Shown piece by piece: positions 33,433-41,466 of a stretch of 64,000 bases of DNA (its first letter is position 1; the number at the start of each line of letters is the position of its first letter). The stretch is from assembly GCF_000725885.1 (NCBI RefSeq), contig NZ_JODR01000013.1:62001-126000 (forward strand). The letters are read 5' to 3'. A program made the translations under genes and the position numbers. This stretch comes from Streptomyces albus subsp. albus. GTDB lineage: Bacteria; Actinomycetota; Actinomycetes; Streptomycetales; Streptomycetaceae. The notes below the pieces were generated by a model. That model was given only the letters and a program-made list of their open reading frames with translations, was not told the origin of the DNA and searched no databases.

Positions 33433-33638
33433 TGCTCGCCCGCCACGTGCCGAACGAAAGCCGTCCACTGGCCGGACGGCACGGAAAGGATGGCACCGCA
33501 CTGTGCCTTTGAATCACGGACATGGACCGTGGCGGGGGTGTGCGCGACCTCCACGCAGTTGCCACCTTCCGGCCCGCTGTAGCTGCTCTTGAACCAGGAC
33601 AGTTCGCAAGTCCGGGCTGCCTCGTGCTCGTTCCTCAT
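33429..33638 (-). CDS. DUF397 protein, array copy 1 (promoter-proximal)
   Basis: 69 residues. It has a 13-residue N-terminal extension (MRNEHEAARTCEL) before SWFKSSYSGPEGGNC, which the other copies lack, and VHVRDSKAQCGAILSV with an extra Cys. It overlaps the stop of the HTH-DUF5753 gene as ATGA. As the first copy it corresponds in position to the single DUF397 gene found in ordinary loci of this type and is the likely ancestor of the tandem series. Confidence 0.87.
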   Translation of the reverse strand: MRNEHEAARTCELSWFKSSYSGPEGGNCVEVAHTPATVHVRDSKAQCGAILSVPSGQWTAFVRHVAGEQ

Positions 33639-34546
33639 CGTTCTCCCGCCAAGTGCCGGATGAAAGCGACTGACTCCTCAACGTTCAGCGCCTGCGATCG
33701 CAGCTTGCCATACCTCAAAGCGAACGCACTTACGTGAGCCGGGTCGCTGACGACATGGCCGATTCCCTGAGACTCGAAGTAGCCGTACCGCTTGTGCTTC
33801 GCCGTCTCAACCAACACCATCGCGCCGTGCAGGCCAGGATGGAAGCCCGCACCGATAGGCATGACTTGGATGGCCACATTGCGAAGTTCCCCTTGGGCGA
33901 GGAGGTGGCGATACTGCTCGCGCATGGTCTCGGGGCCACCCAGTTCCTGGCGGAGCGCAGCTTCACCGAGAACGAAACAGAAGTCCACAAGCGGGCTTCG
34001 AGTGAGCAGCTTCTGACGGCTCAACCGCACATCGAGACTGTCATCGATGTCCTCATCGTCGAACGTCGGAACGTGCCCCTCGAACAGGGCGCGAGCGTAT
34101 GCCTCCGTCTGCAACAGCCCCGGGACCAGCAGCGGGTCGTAGTCGAAGCGACTCGTAGCCTCCATTTCGATCAAGGCGAAGTCGCGGAAAAATGGGGGCA
34201 GCTTGGCGAAGTCCACGTCGTCCTGGAGGGTGGCCAGGACGCCGCCCGCGTTCAGGACGCGTTCCGCCGCTTCCGTGAGCGGCGCCTTCGCCGGGCGGCG
34301 GCCCTGCTCGACGGATGCGAGCTGTTCCGCCGAGTAGCCGAGGAGCGGGGCCAGGGCCTCCTGGGAGTAGCCGGCGGCCAGTCGGAACTTGCGGAGGAGT
34401 TTGCCGTAGCCGACCCAGATGCCGGGGCGGTCGTCCTCGCGTTTGCGTTGGTGTGCGGTGTCCGCGGTGCGGGGCGAGGGGACGGCGCGGCCGTCCTTCT
34501 TCCGGTTCGGCCCCGGGGCCGGGGTGTTCTGTTTCGTGACGGTCAT
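33635..34546 (-). CDS. XRE-family HTH regulator with DUF5753 (Scr1/WhiJ-like)
   Basis: 303 residues from ATG 34546 (AAGGACG upstream). Basic, disordered first 40 residues; HTH at about 45-100 (YGKLLRKFRLAAGYSQEALAPLLGYSAEQLASVEQGRR); DUF5753 from about 115 to the end (EMEATSRFDYDPLLVPGLLQTEAYARALFEGHVP; VMPIGAGFHPGLHGAMVLVE). The C-terminus ESVAFIRHLAGER overlaps the first DUF397 gene. These regulators act with DUF397 proteins and often an HATPase, here the divergent gene at 34726. The six-copy DUF397 array behind it is the oddity. Confidence 0.93.
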   Translation of the reverse strand: MTVTKQNTPAPGPNRKKDGRAVPSPRTADTAHQRKREDDRPGIWVGYGKLLRKFRLAAGYSQEALAPLLGYSAEQLASVEQGRRPAKAPLTEAAERVLNAGGVLATLQDDVDFAKLPPFFRDFALIEMEATSRFDYDPLLVPGLLQTEAYARALFEGHVPTFDDEDIDDSLDVRLSRQKLLTRSPLVDFCFVLGEAALRQELGGPETMREQYRHLLAQGELRNVAIQVMPIGAGFHPGLHGAMVLVETAKHKRYGYFESQGIGHVVSDPAHVSAFALRYGKLRSQALNVEESVAFIRHLAGER

Positions 34547-34725
34547 ACGCTCACGTCCTTGTGCGGCGCCCTCGACGGGTCTCAGCGTCAACGCCGTCAG
34601 CCGTGGCGTGGTCACGGCGTCCGGCCCGTACATCCCCGCGCAGAAGGCGTACCGCGCCGTACCCGGGGGCGGGGCACGTACTTCCGACCTGGCTGACGCT
34701 GTCCGCGTGGCGGGACCGTCACAGC

Positions 34726-35226
34726 ATGGATTCGCGAACAACCGGGGTGCGCCAGGGCGCGCCACCACGGGGTACGGCCCCGGCGCAGTTCACCGTGCGG
34801 CTCAGTTCGACTCCGCGCGGGGCACGGCTCGCACGCTTGTCGGCCACCCGGTGGCTGGACGAGCACGGGGTGCCGTTCCGGGGTGCGGCGTCCCGTACGG
34901 CGGCGGTGGTCGTGGCGGAGCTGGCGTCGAACGCGGTGCGGCACTGCGGCGGCACCGGGCGCGATTTCCGGCTGCGGCTGGTGCTCGGCGTGGGGCCGTC
35001 GGCGGCGGGCGGGACGCTGCGGGTGGAGGTCACCGACGCGCGGGCGGACAAGCGGCTGCCGCCGGGGCTGCCGCAGTCGTCGTCGGGGCGCGGGCTGGTG
35101 CTGGTGAACGCTCTCGCGGAGCGCTGGGGGGTGCGGGTGAACGACGCGGTCACCAAGACGGTGTGGGCTCAGCTGAGGCTGCCGGCCAGCTCCGTCGCGG
35201 TGCGGGGCGGGCGGGAACGGGGGTGA
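34726..35226 (+). CDS. ATP-binding protein, HATPase_c (RsbW-like)
   Basis: 166 residues from ATG 34726 (MDSRTTGVRQGAPPRG); the frame is open from 34561 but non-conserved there. GHKL ATPase motifs: TAAVVVAELASNAVRHCGG (N box), LRVEVTDARADKRLPPG (G1-like) and SSGRGLVLVNALAERWG (G2). It is divergent from the HTH-DUF5753 regulator; HATPase, HTH and DUF397 genes form a recurrent trio in Streptomyces. Its role may be phosphorylation of, or nucleotide-dependent binding to, a partner; unproven. Confidence 0.87.
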   Translation: MDSRTTGVRQGAPPRGTAPAQFTVRLSSTPRGARLARLSATRWLDEHGVPFRGAASRTAAVVVAELASNAVRHCGGTGRDFRLRLVLGVGPSAAGGTLRVEVTDARADKRLPPGLPQSSSGRGLVLVNALAERWGVRVNDAVTKTVWAQLRLPASSVAVRGGRERG

Positions 35227-35234
35227 GGGCGGCG

Positions 35235-35879
35235 TCAGTCGCGCAGTGCGGTCTTCACCAGGTGGGCCCACTGGGCGACGACGCGTTCGCGGCGGGCGGT
35301 GTCGTCGGTCAGCAGGTTGGCCAGGCCCAGGCCGCGGGCCATGTCGAGGAGGCCCTGCACGGTTTCGCGGACGCCCGGGCGCTGCTCGTCCACGCCGAGC
35401 AGTTCGACCGCCATGCGGTGGGTCTCCCGTCCGATGCGGGCCTCCAGGGCGGTGACGCGGGGCCCCAGTTGTGGTTCGTCGGCGGCGGCGACCCACAGGT
35501 GGAGGGCGGCGCGGAAGAGGGGGCCGGTGTAGAGGTCGACGAGGGTGCGTACGGCTGCGTGCGTGGTGGCGGGGGTGGGCAGTTCGCGCAGGGCTCTGGA
35601 GCGCTCTTCGGCCACGTACTCGACGGCGGCGGTGAACAGGTCCTCGCGGGTGGGGAAATGGTGCTGGGCGGCGCCCCGGGAGACGCCGGCGTGTTCGGCC
35701 ACCACGGTGACGGTGCTGCCGGTCCAGCCGAGTTCGGCCAGGCAGGTCACGGCGGACTCCAGCAGCCGCTGCCGGGTGGCGCGGCTGCGGTCCTGCTTGG
35801 GGGCCGCGCCGCGCCCGCCGGCGGTTCGTTCCCGGGCCGCCCGCGCGTTCACCGCGCGGGCGTCTGCCGCACTGCCCAT
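35235..35879 (-). CDS. TetR family transcriptional regulator of the acyl-CoA operon
   Basis: 214 residues. The HTH is at about residues 32-78 (RATRQRLLESAVTCLAELGWTGSTVTVVAEHAGVSRGAAQHHFPTREDLFTAAV), after a 28-residue basic leader; the C-terminal domain is all-helical. It is the last gene of the operon 44203-35235 and overlaps the enoyl-CoA hydratase gene by 31 bp. The natural guess is that it binds an acyl-CoA intermediate and represses the operon promoter near 44320, where a CAAG/CTTG palindrome lies. Confidence 0.9.
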   Translation of the reverse strand: MGSAADARAVNARAARERTAGGRGAAPKQDRSRATRQRLLESAVTCLAELGWTGSTVTVVAEHAGVSRGAAQHHFPTREDLFTAAVEYVAEERSRALRELPTPATTHAAVRTLVDLYTGPLFRAALHLWVAAADEPQLGPRVTALEARIGRETHRMAVELLGVDEQRPGVRETVQGLLDMARGLGLANLLTDDTARRERVVAQWAHLVKTALRD

Positions 35880-36637
35880 TCGGGCTCCCGTCGTTCGAGG
35901 AAGGCCGTCATGCCCTCGCGGGCCTCGTCCGACGCGAACAGCCGCGCGGACAGTTCTGCGAGGGTACCGGTGTCCCGGTCGAAGGCGGCCAGCACCTCCC
36001 GTGTGACCAGCCGTTTCGACTCGGCGAGCCCTTGCGGGGAGCCGCGCCGCAGCCCGTCCAGGACGGGTTCCAGCGCCTCGTCCACGTCGTCGGCGGCGAG
36101 GGTCACCAGTCCGATCCGGGCGGCCTCCTGCGGGCCGAAGCGTTCGCCCGTCAGGTAGTAGCGCGCCATGGCGCGCGGGTCGGTGCGCGGCAGCACCGTC
36201 ATCGAGATCACCGCCGGGGCGACCCCGATCCGGGCCTCGGTGAAGGCGAACGTGGCGCCGGGGCCCGCGACGGAGATGTCGCAGGCGGCCAGCAGTCCCG
36301 TGCCGCCCGCCCGCACGTGCCCGGTCACCCGGGCGACGACGGGTTTGGGGAAGGCCACCACCGTGCGCAGCAGCCGGGCGAGGGCCAGCGGTGCGTCGGC
36401 CGGGGCCCCCGCCGCGCTCGCCTCGCCCAGGTCGGCGCCCGCGCAGAAGGTGGAGCCGGTGTGGGTGAGCAGGACGGCGCGGACGGTGTCGTCGGCGCCG
36501 GCCCGCTCCAGTGCGTCGTACAGCTGCGCCACCAGGCGGGTCGAGAGCGCGTTGCGGTTGTGCGGCGAGTCGAGGGTGAGGGTGCGGATGCCGTCGTGTG
36601 CGGCCTCGGTGACGAGGCTCCGCGCTGCCGTGCCCAT
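35849..36637 (-). CDS. Enoyl-CoA hydratase/isomerase family protein (AtuE/LiuC-like)
   Basis: 262 residues, crotonase fold. Oxyanion-hole strand STFCAGADLGEAS, second oxyanion segment VRAGGTGLLAACDISVAGPGATFAFTEARIGVAPAVISM. The position of the second catalytic Glu in canonical hydratases is occupied within EARIGVAP (Glu retained). It would hydrate the enoyl-CoA made by the neighbouring dehydrogenase and carboxylase steps. ATG overlaps the stop of the acyl-CoA dehydrogenase gene (TGATG). Confidence 0.92.
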   Translation of the reverse strand: MGTAARSLVTEAAHDGIRTLTLDSPHNRNALSTRLVAQLYDALERAGADDTVRAVLLTHTGSTFCAGADLGEASAAGAPADAPLALARLLRTVVAFPKPVVARVTGHVRAGGTGLLAACDISVAGPGATFAFTEARIGVAPAVISMTVLPRTDPRAMARYYLTGERFGPQEAARIGLVTLAADDVDEALEPVLDGLRRGSPQGLAESKRLVTREVLAAFDRDTGTLAELSARLFASDEAREGMTAFLERREPEWAVRQTPAR

Positions 36638-37803
36638 CAGTACGACTTCGGCAGGCCGAGGGTCTGGTGGGAGACGTAGTTGAGGATCATCTCCCTGCTG
36701 ACCGGCGCGATCCGGGCCACCCTGGAGGCCGTCACCATCGCCGCGAGGCCGTACTCGCGGGTCAGGCCGTTGCCGCCCAGCGTGTGCACGGACTGGTCCA
36801 CCGCCCTGACGCACGCCTCGGCCGCCGCGTACTTGGCCATGTTCGCCGCCTCGCCCGCGCCGATGTCGTCCCCCTCGTCGTACAGGCGGGCCGCCTTCTG
36901 CGTCATCAGCCGGGCGCACTCGACCTCGATGTGCACCTGCGCCAGGGGATGCGCGATGGCCTGGTGGGCGCCGATGGGTTCCTTCCACACCTGCCGGGTG
37001 CGGGCGTAGTCCACCGCGCGGCCGATGCAGTAGCGGGCCATGCCCAGGGCGAACGCGGCCGTCATGATGCGCTCCGGGTTGAGGCCGGCGAACAGTTGGA
37101 GGAGTCCGGCGTCCTCGTCGCCGACCAGCGCGTCGGCGGGGAGCCGTACGTCGTCCAGCACCAGCTCGAACTGCTTCTCCGGAGCGCCGATCTCCATGTC
37201 GATCATGTTGCGGGTGAAGCCGTCGGCGTCCCGGGGGACGAGGAACAGACACGGTTTGAGCCTGCCCGTGCGGGCGTCCTCGGTACGGCCCACGATCATC
37301 GTGGCCTCGGCGATGTCCACTCCGGAGACGAACACCTTGCGGCCGGTCAGCAGCCAGTCGCCGGTGGCCGCCTCGCGCCGGGCCGTGGTGGTGATGCGGT
37401 GCGAGTTGGAGCCGGCGTCCGGCTCCGTGATGCCGAACGCCATCTTGCGGGTGCCGTCCGCCAGGCCCGGCAGCCAGGTGCGCTTCTGCTCCTCGGTGCC
37501 GAAGCGGGCTATCACCGTGCCGCAGATCGCCGGTGAGACCACCAGCATCAGCAGGGGGCAGCCCGCGGCGCCCAGTTCCTCCAGGACGATGGACAGCTCC
37601 TGGATGCCCGAGCCGCCTCCGCCGTACTCCTCGGGGAGGTTGACGCCGAGGTAGCCGAGTGCGGCGGCCTCGGCCCACAGTTCGTCCGTGTGCTTGCCGC
37701 TGCGGACCACGTCCGCGAAGTAGTCGCGGCCGTAGCGGTTGCCGAGCGCGGCGACGGAGGCGCGCAGCGCGCGCTGTTCCTCGGTCTCGATGAGGGCGGA
37801 CAT
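36637..37803 (-). CDS. Acyl-CoA dehydrogenase (AtuD/citronellyl-CoA type)
   Basis: 388 residues, MSALIETEEQRALRASVAALG, start ATG 37803 with GAGGAG upstream. Motifs: KMAFGITEPDAGSNSHRITTTARR and WLLTGRKVFVSGVDIAEA for FAD binding; FAGLNPERIMTAAFALGMARYCIGRAVDYARTR in the C-terminal domain, and ARIAPVSREMILNYVSHQTLGLPKSY at the end. The form with an R-x-APVSRE end is common in isoprenoid/branched-chain operons. It oxidises the saturated branched acyl-CoA before carboxylation. Next gene upstream is the biotin carboxylase subunit (gap 91 bp). Confidence 0.92.
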   Translation of the reverse strand: MSALIETEEQRALRASVAALGNRYGRDYFADVVRSGKHTDELWAEAAALGYLGVNLPEEYGGGGSGIQELSIVLEELGAAGCPLLMLVVSPAICGTVIARFGTEEQKRTWLPGLADGTRKMAFGITEPDAGSNSHRITTTARREAATGDWLLTGRKVFVSGVDIAEATMIVGRTEDARTGRLKPCLFLVPRDADGFTRNMIDMEIGAPEKQFELVLDDVRLPADALVGDEDAGLLQLFAGLNPERIMTAAFALGMARYCIGRAVDYARTRQVWKEPIGAHQAIAHPLAQVHIEVECARLMTQKAARLYDEGDDIGAGEAANMAKYAAAEACVRAVDQSVHTLGGNGLTREYGLAAMVTASRVARIAPVSREMILNYVSHQTLGLPKSY

Positions 37804-37894
37804 CGTGGCTCCTCGGGTCGTGGTGGGTGCGCGCACTGCGCGCGGGCGGGGCACGTGTGTCTCGTACGGGGGCGCTCCCCGGGGGCGCCCGGGG

Positions 37895-39808
37895 TCAGGC
37901 GGTGACGACCGCCAGCGGGGCGCCGACCTCGACCTGCTGGCCGACGGTCACATGGAGGGCGGTGAGCCGCCCGTCGGCCGGGGCGGTGATCCGGTGCTCC
38001 ATCTTCATGGCCTCCAGCCACAGCAGCACCTGCCCGGCGGTGACGTCGGCGCCGGGCCGTACGCCGTCCGCGACCCGGACGACCGTGCCCGGCATCGGCG
38101 CCAGCAGCGAGCCCGGCTCCAGTGCCGTGTCCGGTTCGGGCAGCCGGGGCAGGCAGGTGAAGGCGTGCCGGCCGGCGAACACCCGCTCGCCGTGCACCGC
38201 GACCGGGTACCGGCGGCGCACTCCGCGGCTCTCCAGGACGACTTCGTCCGGCCGGGCCGCGACGACGCGCACCCCGGGTTCCTCCGCCAGCAGCGTGCCG
38301 CCCCTGCCCCACCGGTACCGCACCTCGTGCTCGCGGCCCGCGGCGTCGGTGTAGCGGCGGCTGGAGGGCGCGGAGGCGAGGTTGCGCCAGCCGCCGACGC
38401 GGGCGGCGAGCCGGGGGCGTCCCGGCCGGTCCCGTACGGCCTGTCCGAGCGCGGCGGCCAGCAGCGCGTGCGCCGTGTCGTCCTCGGTGCCGGGGGCGGT
38501 CAGCTCGGCCAGGTTGCGCTCGTAGAAGCCGGTGTCGAGGCGGGCGGGGTCGAAGTCGGGGTGCCGCAGGGAGCCGACGAGCAGATCGCGGTTGGTGACG
38601 GGCCCGTGCAGCGTCGCCCCGTCCAGCGCGCGGGCGAGTTTGCGGACGGCTGCGGCGCGGGTGGGGGCCCAGGCGACGACCTTGGCGAGCATCGGGTCGT
38701 AGTGGACGGGGATGTCGTCGCCGTCCTCCACCCCGGCGTCCACGCGGACGTCACCGGGCACGTGGAACCGCCACAGCCGGCCGCTCTGCGGGCGCCAGCC
38801 GGCGGCGGGGTCCTCCGCGTACAGGCGGGCCTCGACGGCGTGCCCCTGCGGCTCGGGCGGCCCCCCGGCGGGCAGCGGTTCGCCCTCGGCGACGCGGATC
38901 TGGTGCGCGACCAGGTCCGTGCGGAAGACGGCCTCCGTCACGGGGTGTTCGACCTGGAGGCGGGTGTTCATCTCCAGGAAGTAGGGGCGGCCCTCGCGGG
39001 AGAGCAGGAACTCCACCGTGCCGGCGCCCCGGTAGTCCACCGCGCGGGCCGCCGCGACGGCCGCCTCCTCCAGGGTGCGCAGCACCTCGTCGCCGAGGCC
39101 GGGGGCGGGGGCCTCCTCGACGACCTTCTGGTGCCGCCGCTGGAGGGAGCAGTCACGGGTGCCCAGCGCCCACACGGTCCCGTACGCGTCGGCGAGGATC
39201 TGCACCTCGACGTGGCGGCCTCCTTCCAGGTACGGCTCGACGAAGACCTCGCCGTCCCCGAACGCGGCGGCGGCCTCCGCGCGTGCCGCCTCGACCTCCG
39301 CTTCCAGATCGTCGATGCGGCGTACGACACGCATGCCGCGCCCGCCGCCGCCGGCCGCGGCCTTCACCAGAACGGGCAGCTCCCGCGCGGTGATCCGCTC
39401 CGGCTCCAGCGACGGCGGCAGCGGCACGCCCGCATGCGCCATGAGTTTCTTGGCGCCCGTTTTGGAGGCCATGGCCTCGATCGCCGCGGGCGGCGGCCCG
39501 ATCCACACCAGCCCGGCCTCCTCGACGGCGCGGGCGAAGCCGGCGTTCTCGGAGAGGAAGCCGTAACCGGGGTGCACGGCGTCGGCTCCGGCGGCGAGCG
39601 CCGCCCGCACGATCAGGTCGCCGCGCAGATAGGTGTCGGCGGGTGCGTCGCCCGGCAGCCGCACGGCGGCGTCGGCCTCCCGTACGTGCGCGGCGCCGGC
39701 GTCCGCGTCGGAGTGCACCGCCACGGTGGCGATGCCCAGCGCGCGGCAGGTGCGGAAGACGCGGCGGGCGATCTCGCCGCGGTTGGCGACCAGTACGGAG
39801 TCGATCAT
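37895..39808 (-). CDS. Acyl-CoA carboxylase alpha subunit (biotin carboxylase + BCCP)
   Basis: 637 residues starting MIDSVLVANRGEIARRVFRT (ATG 39808; the frame is open through the whole neighbour upstream). Biotin carboxylase domain to about 450 (ATP-binding glycine loop KAAAGGGGRGMRVV; EMNTRLQVEHPVTE), a linker/BT domain, then the biotinyl domain at about 565-637 with the biotin-acceptor lysine in LEAMKMEHR. Together with the beta subunit upstream it carboxylates a 3-methyl-branched enoyl-CoA (3-methylcrotonyl- or geranyl-CoA type). The AtuA neighbour favours the isoprenoid substrate; inference. Confidence 0.94.
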   Translation of the reverse strand: MIDSVLVANRGEIARRVFRTCRALGIATVAVHSDADAGAAHVREADAAVRLPGDAPADTYLRGDLIVRAALAAGADAVHPGYGFLSENAGFARAVEEAGLVWIGPPPAAIEAMASKTGAKKLMAHAGVPLPPSLEPERITARELPVLVKAAAGGGGRGMRVVRRIDDLEAEVEAARAEAAAAFGDGEVFVEPYLEGGRHVEVQILADAYGTVWALGTRDCSLQRRHQKVVEEAPAPGLGDEVLRTLEEAAVAAARAVDYRGAGTVEFLLSREGRPYFLEMNTRLQVEHPVTEAVFRTDLVAHQIRVAEGEPLPAGGPPEPQGHAVEARLYAEDPAAGWRPQSGRLWRFHVPGDVRVDAGVEDGDDIPVHYDPMLAKVVAWAPTRAAAVRKLARALDGATLHGPVTNRDLLVGSLRHPDFDPARLDTGFYERNLAELTAPGTEDDTAHALLAAALGQAVRDRPGRPRLAARVGGWRNLASAPSSRRYTDAAGREHEVRYRWGRGGTLLAEEPGVRVVAARPDEVVLESRGVRRRYPVAVHGERVFAGRHAFTCLPRLPEPDTALEPGSLLAPMPGTVVRVADGVRPGADVTAGQVLLWLEAMKMEHRITAPADGRLTALHVTVGQQVEVGAPLAVVTA

Positions 39809-39849
39809 TGCCTGCTCCCCTGCGGGCCGGTGGGTTTCCCTCATGCCGC

Positions 39850-41466
39850 TCACATCCGGAAGACGCCGAAGCCGCCGCGGGCCCCGGCCACCGGCGCACT
39901 GTGGATGGCCGACAGACAGATGCCCAGGACGGTGCGGGTGTCGCGGGGGTCGATGACGCCGTCGTCGTAGAGCCGCCCGGACAGGAACATCGGCAGCGAC
40001 TCGCTCTCGATCTGCTGCTCGACCATGGCCCGCAGCCCCGCGTCGGCCTCCTCGTCGAACGGCTTGCCCTTGGCCGCCGCCGACTCGCGCATCACGATGG
40101 ACAGCACCCCGGCCAGCTGCTGCGGGCCCATGACGGCCGACTTGGCGCTGGGCCAGGCGAACAGGAACCGCGGCTCGTAGGCCCGGCCGCACATCCCGTA
40201 GTGGCCCGCCCCGTAGCTGGCGCCCATCAGCACCGACAGGTGCGGCACCGTCGAGTTGGACACCGCGTTGATCATCATCGAGCCGTGCTTGACGATGCCG
40301 CCCTGCTCGTACTCCGTGCCCACCATGTAGCCGGTCGTGTTGTGCAGGAACAGCAGCGGGATGTCCCGCTGGTTGGCGAGCTGGATGAACTGGGTGGCCT
40401 TCTGCGACTCCGCGCTGAAGAGCACCCCCTGCGCGTTGGCGAGGATGCCCACCGGGTAGCCGTGCAGGCGCGCCCAGCCGGTCACCAGGCTCGCCCCGTA
40501 CAGCGGTTTGAACTCGTCGAACTCCGAGCCGTCCACGATCCGCGCGATCACCTCCCGCGGGTCGAACGGCACCTTCAGATCGCCGGGCACCACGCCCAGC
40601 AGCTCCTCCGCGTCGTACAGCGGCTCCCGCACGGTGCCCGGGTCCGGGTCGGGGTGTGCCTTGCGCACGTTGAGACGGGCCACCACCCGCCGTGCCTGGC
40701 GCAGCGCGTCGTGCTCGTCCAGCGCGTAGTGGTCGGCCAGTCCGGAGGTGCGGGCGTGCATGTCGGCGCCGCCCAGCTCCTCGTCGTCGGCCTCCTCGCC
40801 GGTCGCCATCCGCACCAGCGGCGGCCCGCCGAGGAACACCTTCGCGCGCTCCTTCACCATGATCACGTGGTCGGACATGCCGGGGATGTAGGCGCCGCCC
40901 GCCGTCGAGTTGCCGAAGACGACCGCCACCGTCGGGATGCCCGCCCGCGACAGCCGCGTGATGTCCCGGAAGAGGGCACCACCGGGAATGAAGATCTCCT
41001 TTTGGCTGGGCAGGTCCGCACCGCCGCTCTCCACCAGGCTGACGCACGGCAGCCGGTTCGCGTACGCGATCTCGTTGGCCCGCAGCGCCTTCTTCAACGT
41101 CCACGGGTTGCTGGCGCCGCCGCGCACCGTCGGATCGTTCGCGGTGATCAGGCACTCGACGCCCTCGATCACGCCGATGCCCGTCACCAGCGAGGCGCCC
41201 GTCGTGTAGTCGGTGCCCCACGCCGCCAGCGGGGACAGCTCCAGGAACGGCGTGTCCGGGTCCACCAGCAACTCGATCCGCTCGCGGGCCGTCAGCTTGC
41301 CCCGCTCGCGGTGCCGCCGCACATACTTCTCGCCGCCGCCCTCCAGCGCCTTGGCCTGCTCCGCGTCCAGCTCGGCCAGTTTGGCCAGCATCGTCTCGCG
41401 GTTCGCCGCGTACTCCGGGGCGTTGGTGTCCAGGGCCGAGCGGAGGGCCCCCGCGCTCACGGTCAC
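39850..41466 (-). CDS. Acyl-CoA carboxylase beta subunit (carboxyltransferase)
   Basis: 538 residues from GTG 41466, which overlaps the AtuA-like gene's stop as GTGA. Crotonase-like double domain: N half with SLVTGIGVIEGVECLITANDPTVRGG and SGGADLPSQKEIFIPGG, C half with QLANQRDIPLLFLHNTTGYMVG, GASYGAGHYGMCGRAYEPRF and AWPSAKSAVMGPQQ. This pattern is that of methylcrotonyl-/geranyl-CoA carboxylase beta chains (AccD family, ILANAQGVLFSAESQKATQFI). Works with the alpha subunit at 37895-39808. Confidence 0.94.
   Translation of the reverse strand: MTVSAGALRSALDTNAPEYAANRETMLAKLAELDAEQAKALEGGGEKYVRRHRERGKLTARERIELLVDPDTPFLELSPLAAWGTDYTTGASLVTGIGVIEGVECLITANDPTVRGGASNPWTLKKALRANEIAYANRLPCVSLVESGGADLPSQKEIFIPGGALFRDITRLSRAGIPTVAVVFGNSTAGGAYIPGMSDHVIMVKERAKVFLGGPPLVRMATGEEADDEELGGADMHARTSGLADHYALDEHDALRQARRVVARLNVRKAHPDPDPGTVREPLYDAEELLGVVPGDLKVPFDPREVIARIVDGSEFDEFKPLYGASLVTGWARLHGYPVGILANAQGVLFSAESQKATQFIQLANQRDIPLLFLHNTTGYMVGTEYEQGGIVKHGSMMINAVSNSTVPHLSVLMGASYGAGHYGMCGRAYEPRFLFAWPSAKSAVMGPQQLAGVLSIVMRESAAAKGKPFDEEADAGLRAMVEQQIESESLPMFLSGRLYDDGVIDPRDTRTVLGICLSAIHSAPVAGARGGFGVFRM

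Noticed and set aside
32500-33650. Regular repeats of about 182 bp looked at as a CRISPR-like or satellite array
   Set aside because: The period equals the DUF397 gene length; every unit codes for an intact protein with start and stop.
37895-41221. Apparent 1108-codon fusion of the carboxylase alpha subunit with upstream sequence
   Set aside because: The upstream half is another frame of the beta-subunit gene; the biotin carboxylase starts at ATG 39808 with its own ribosome binding site.
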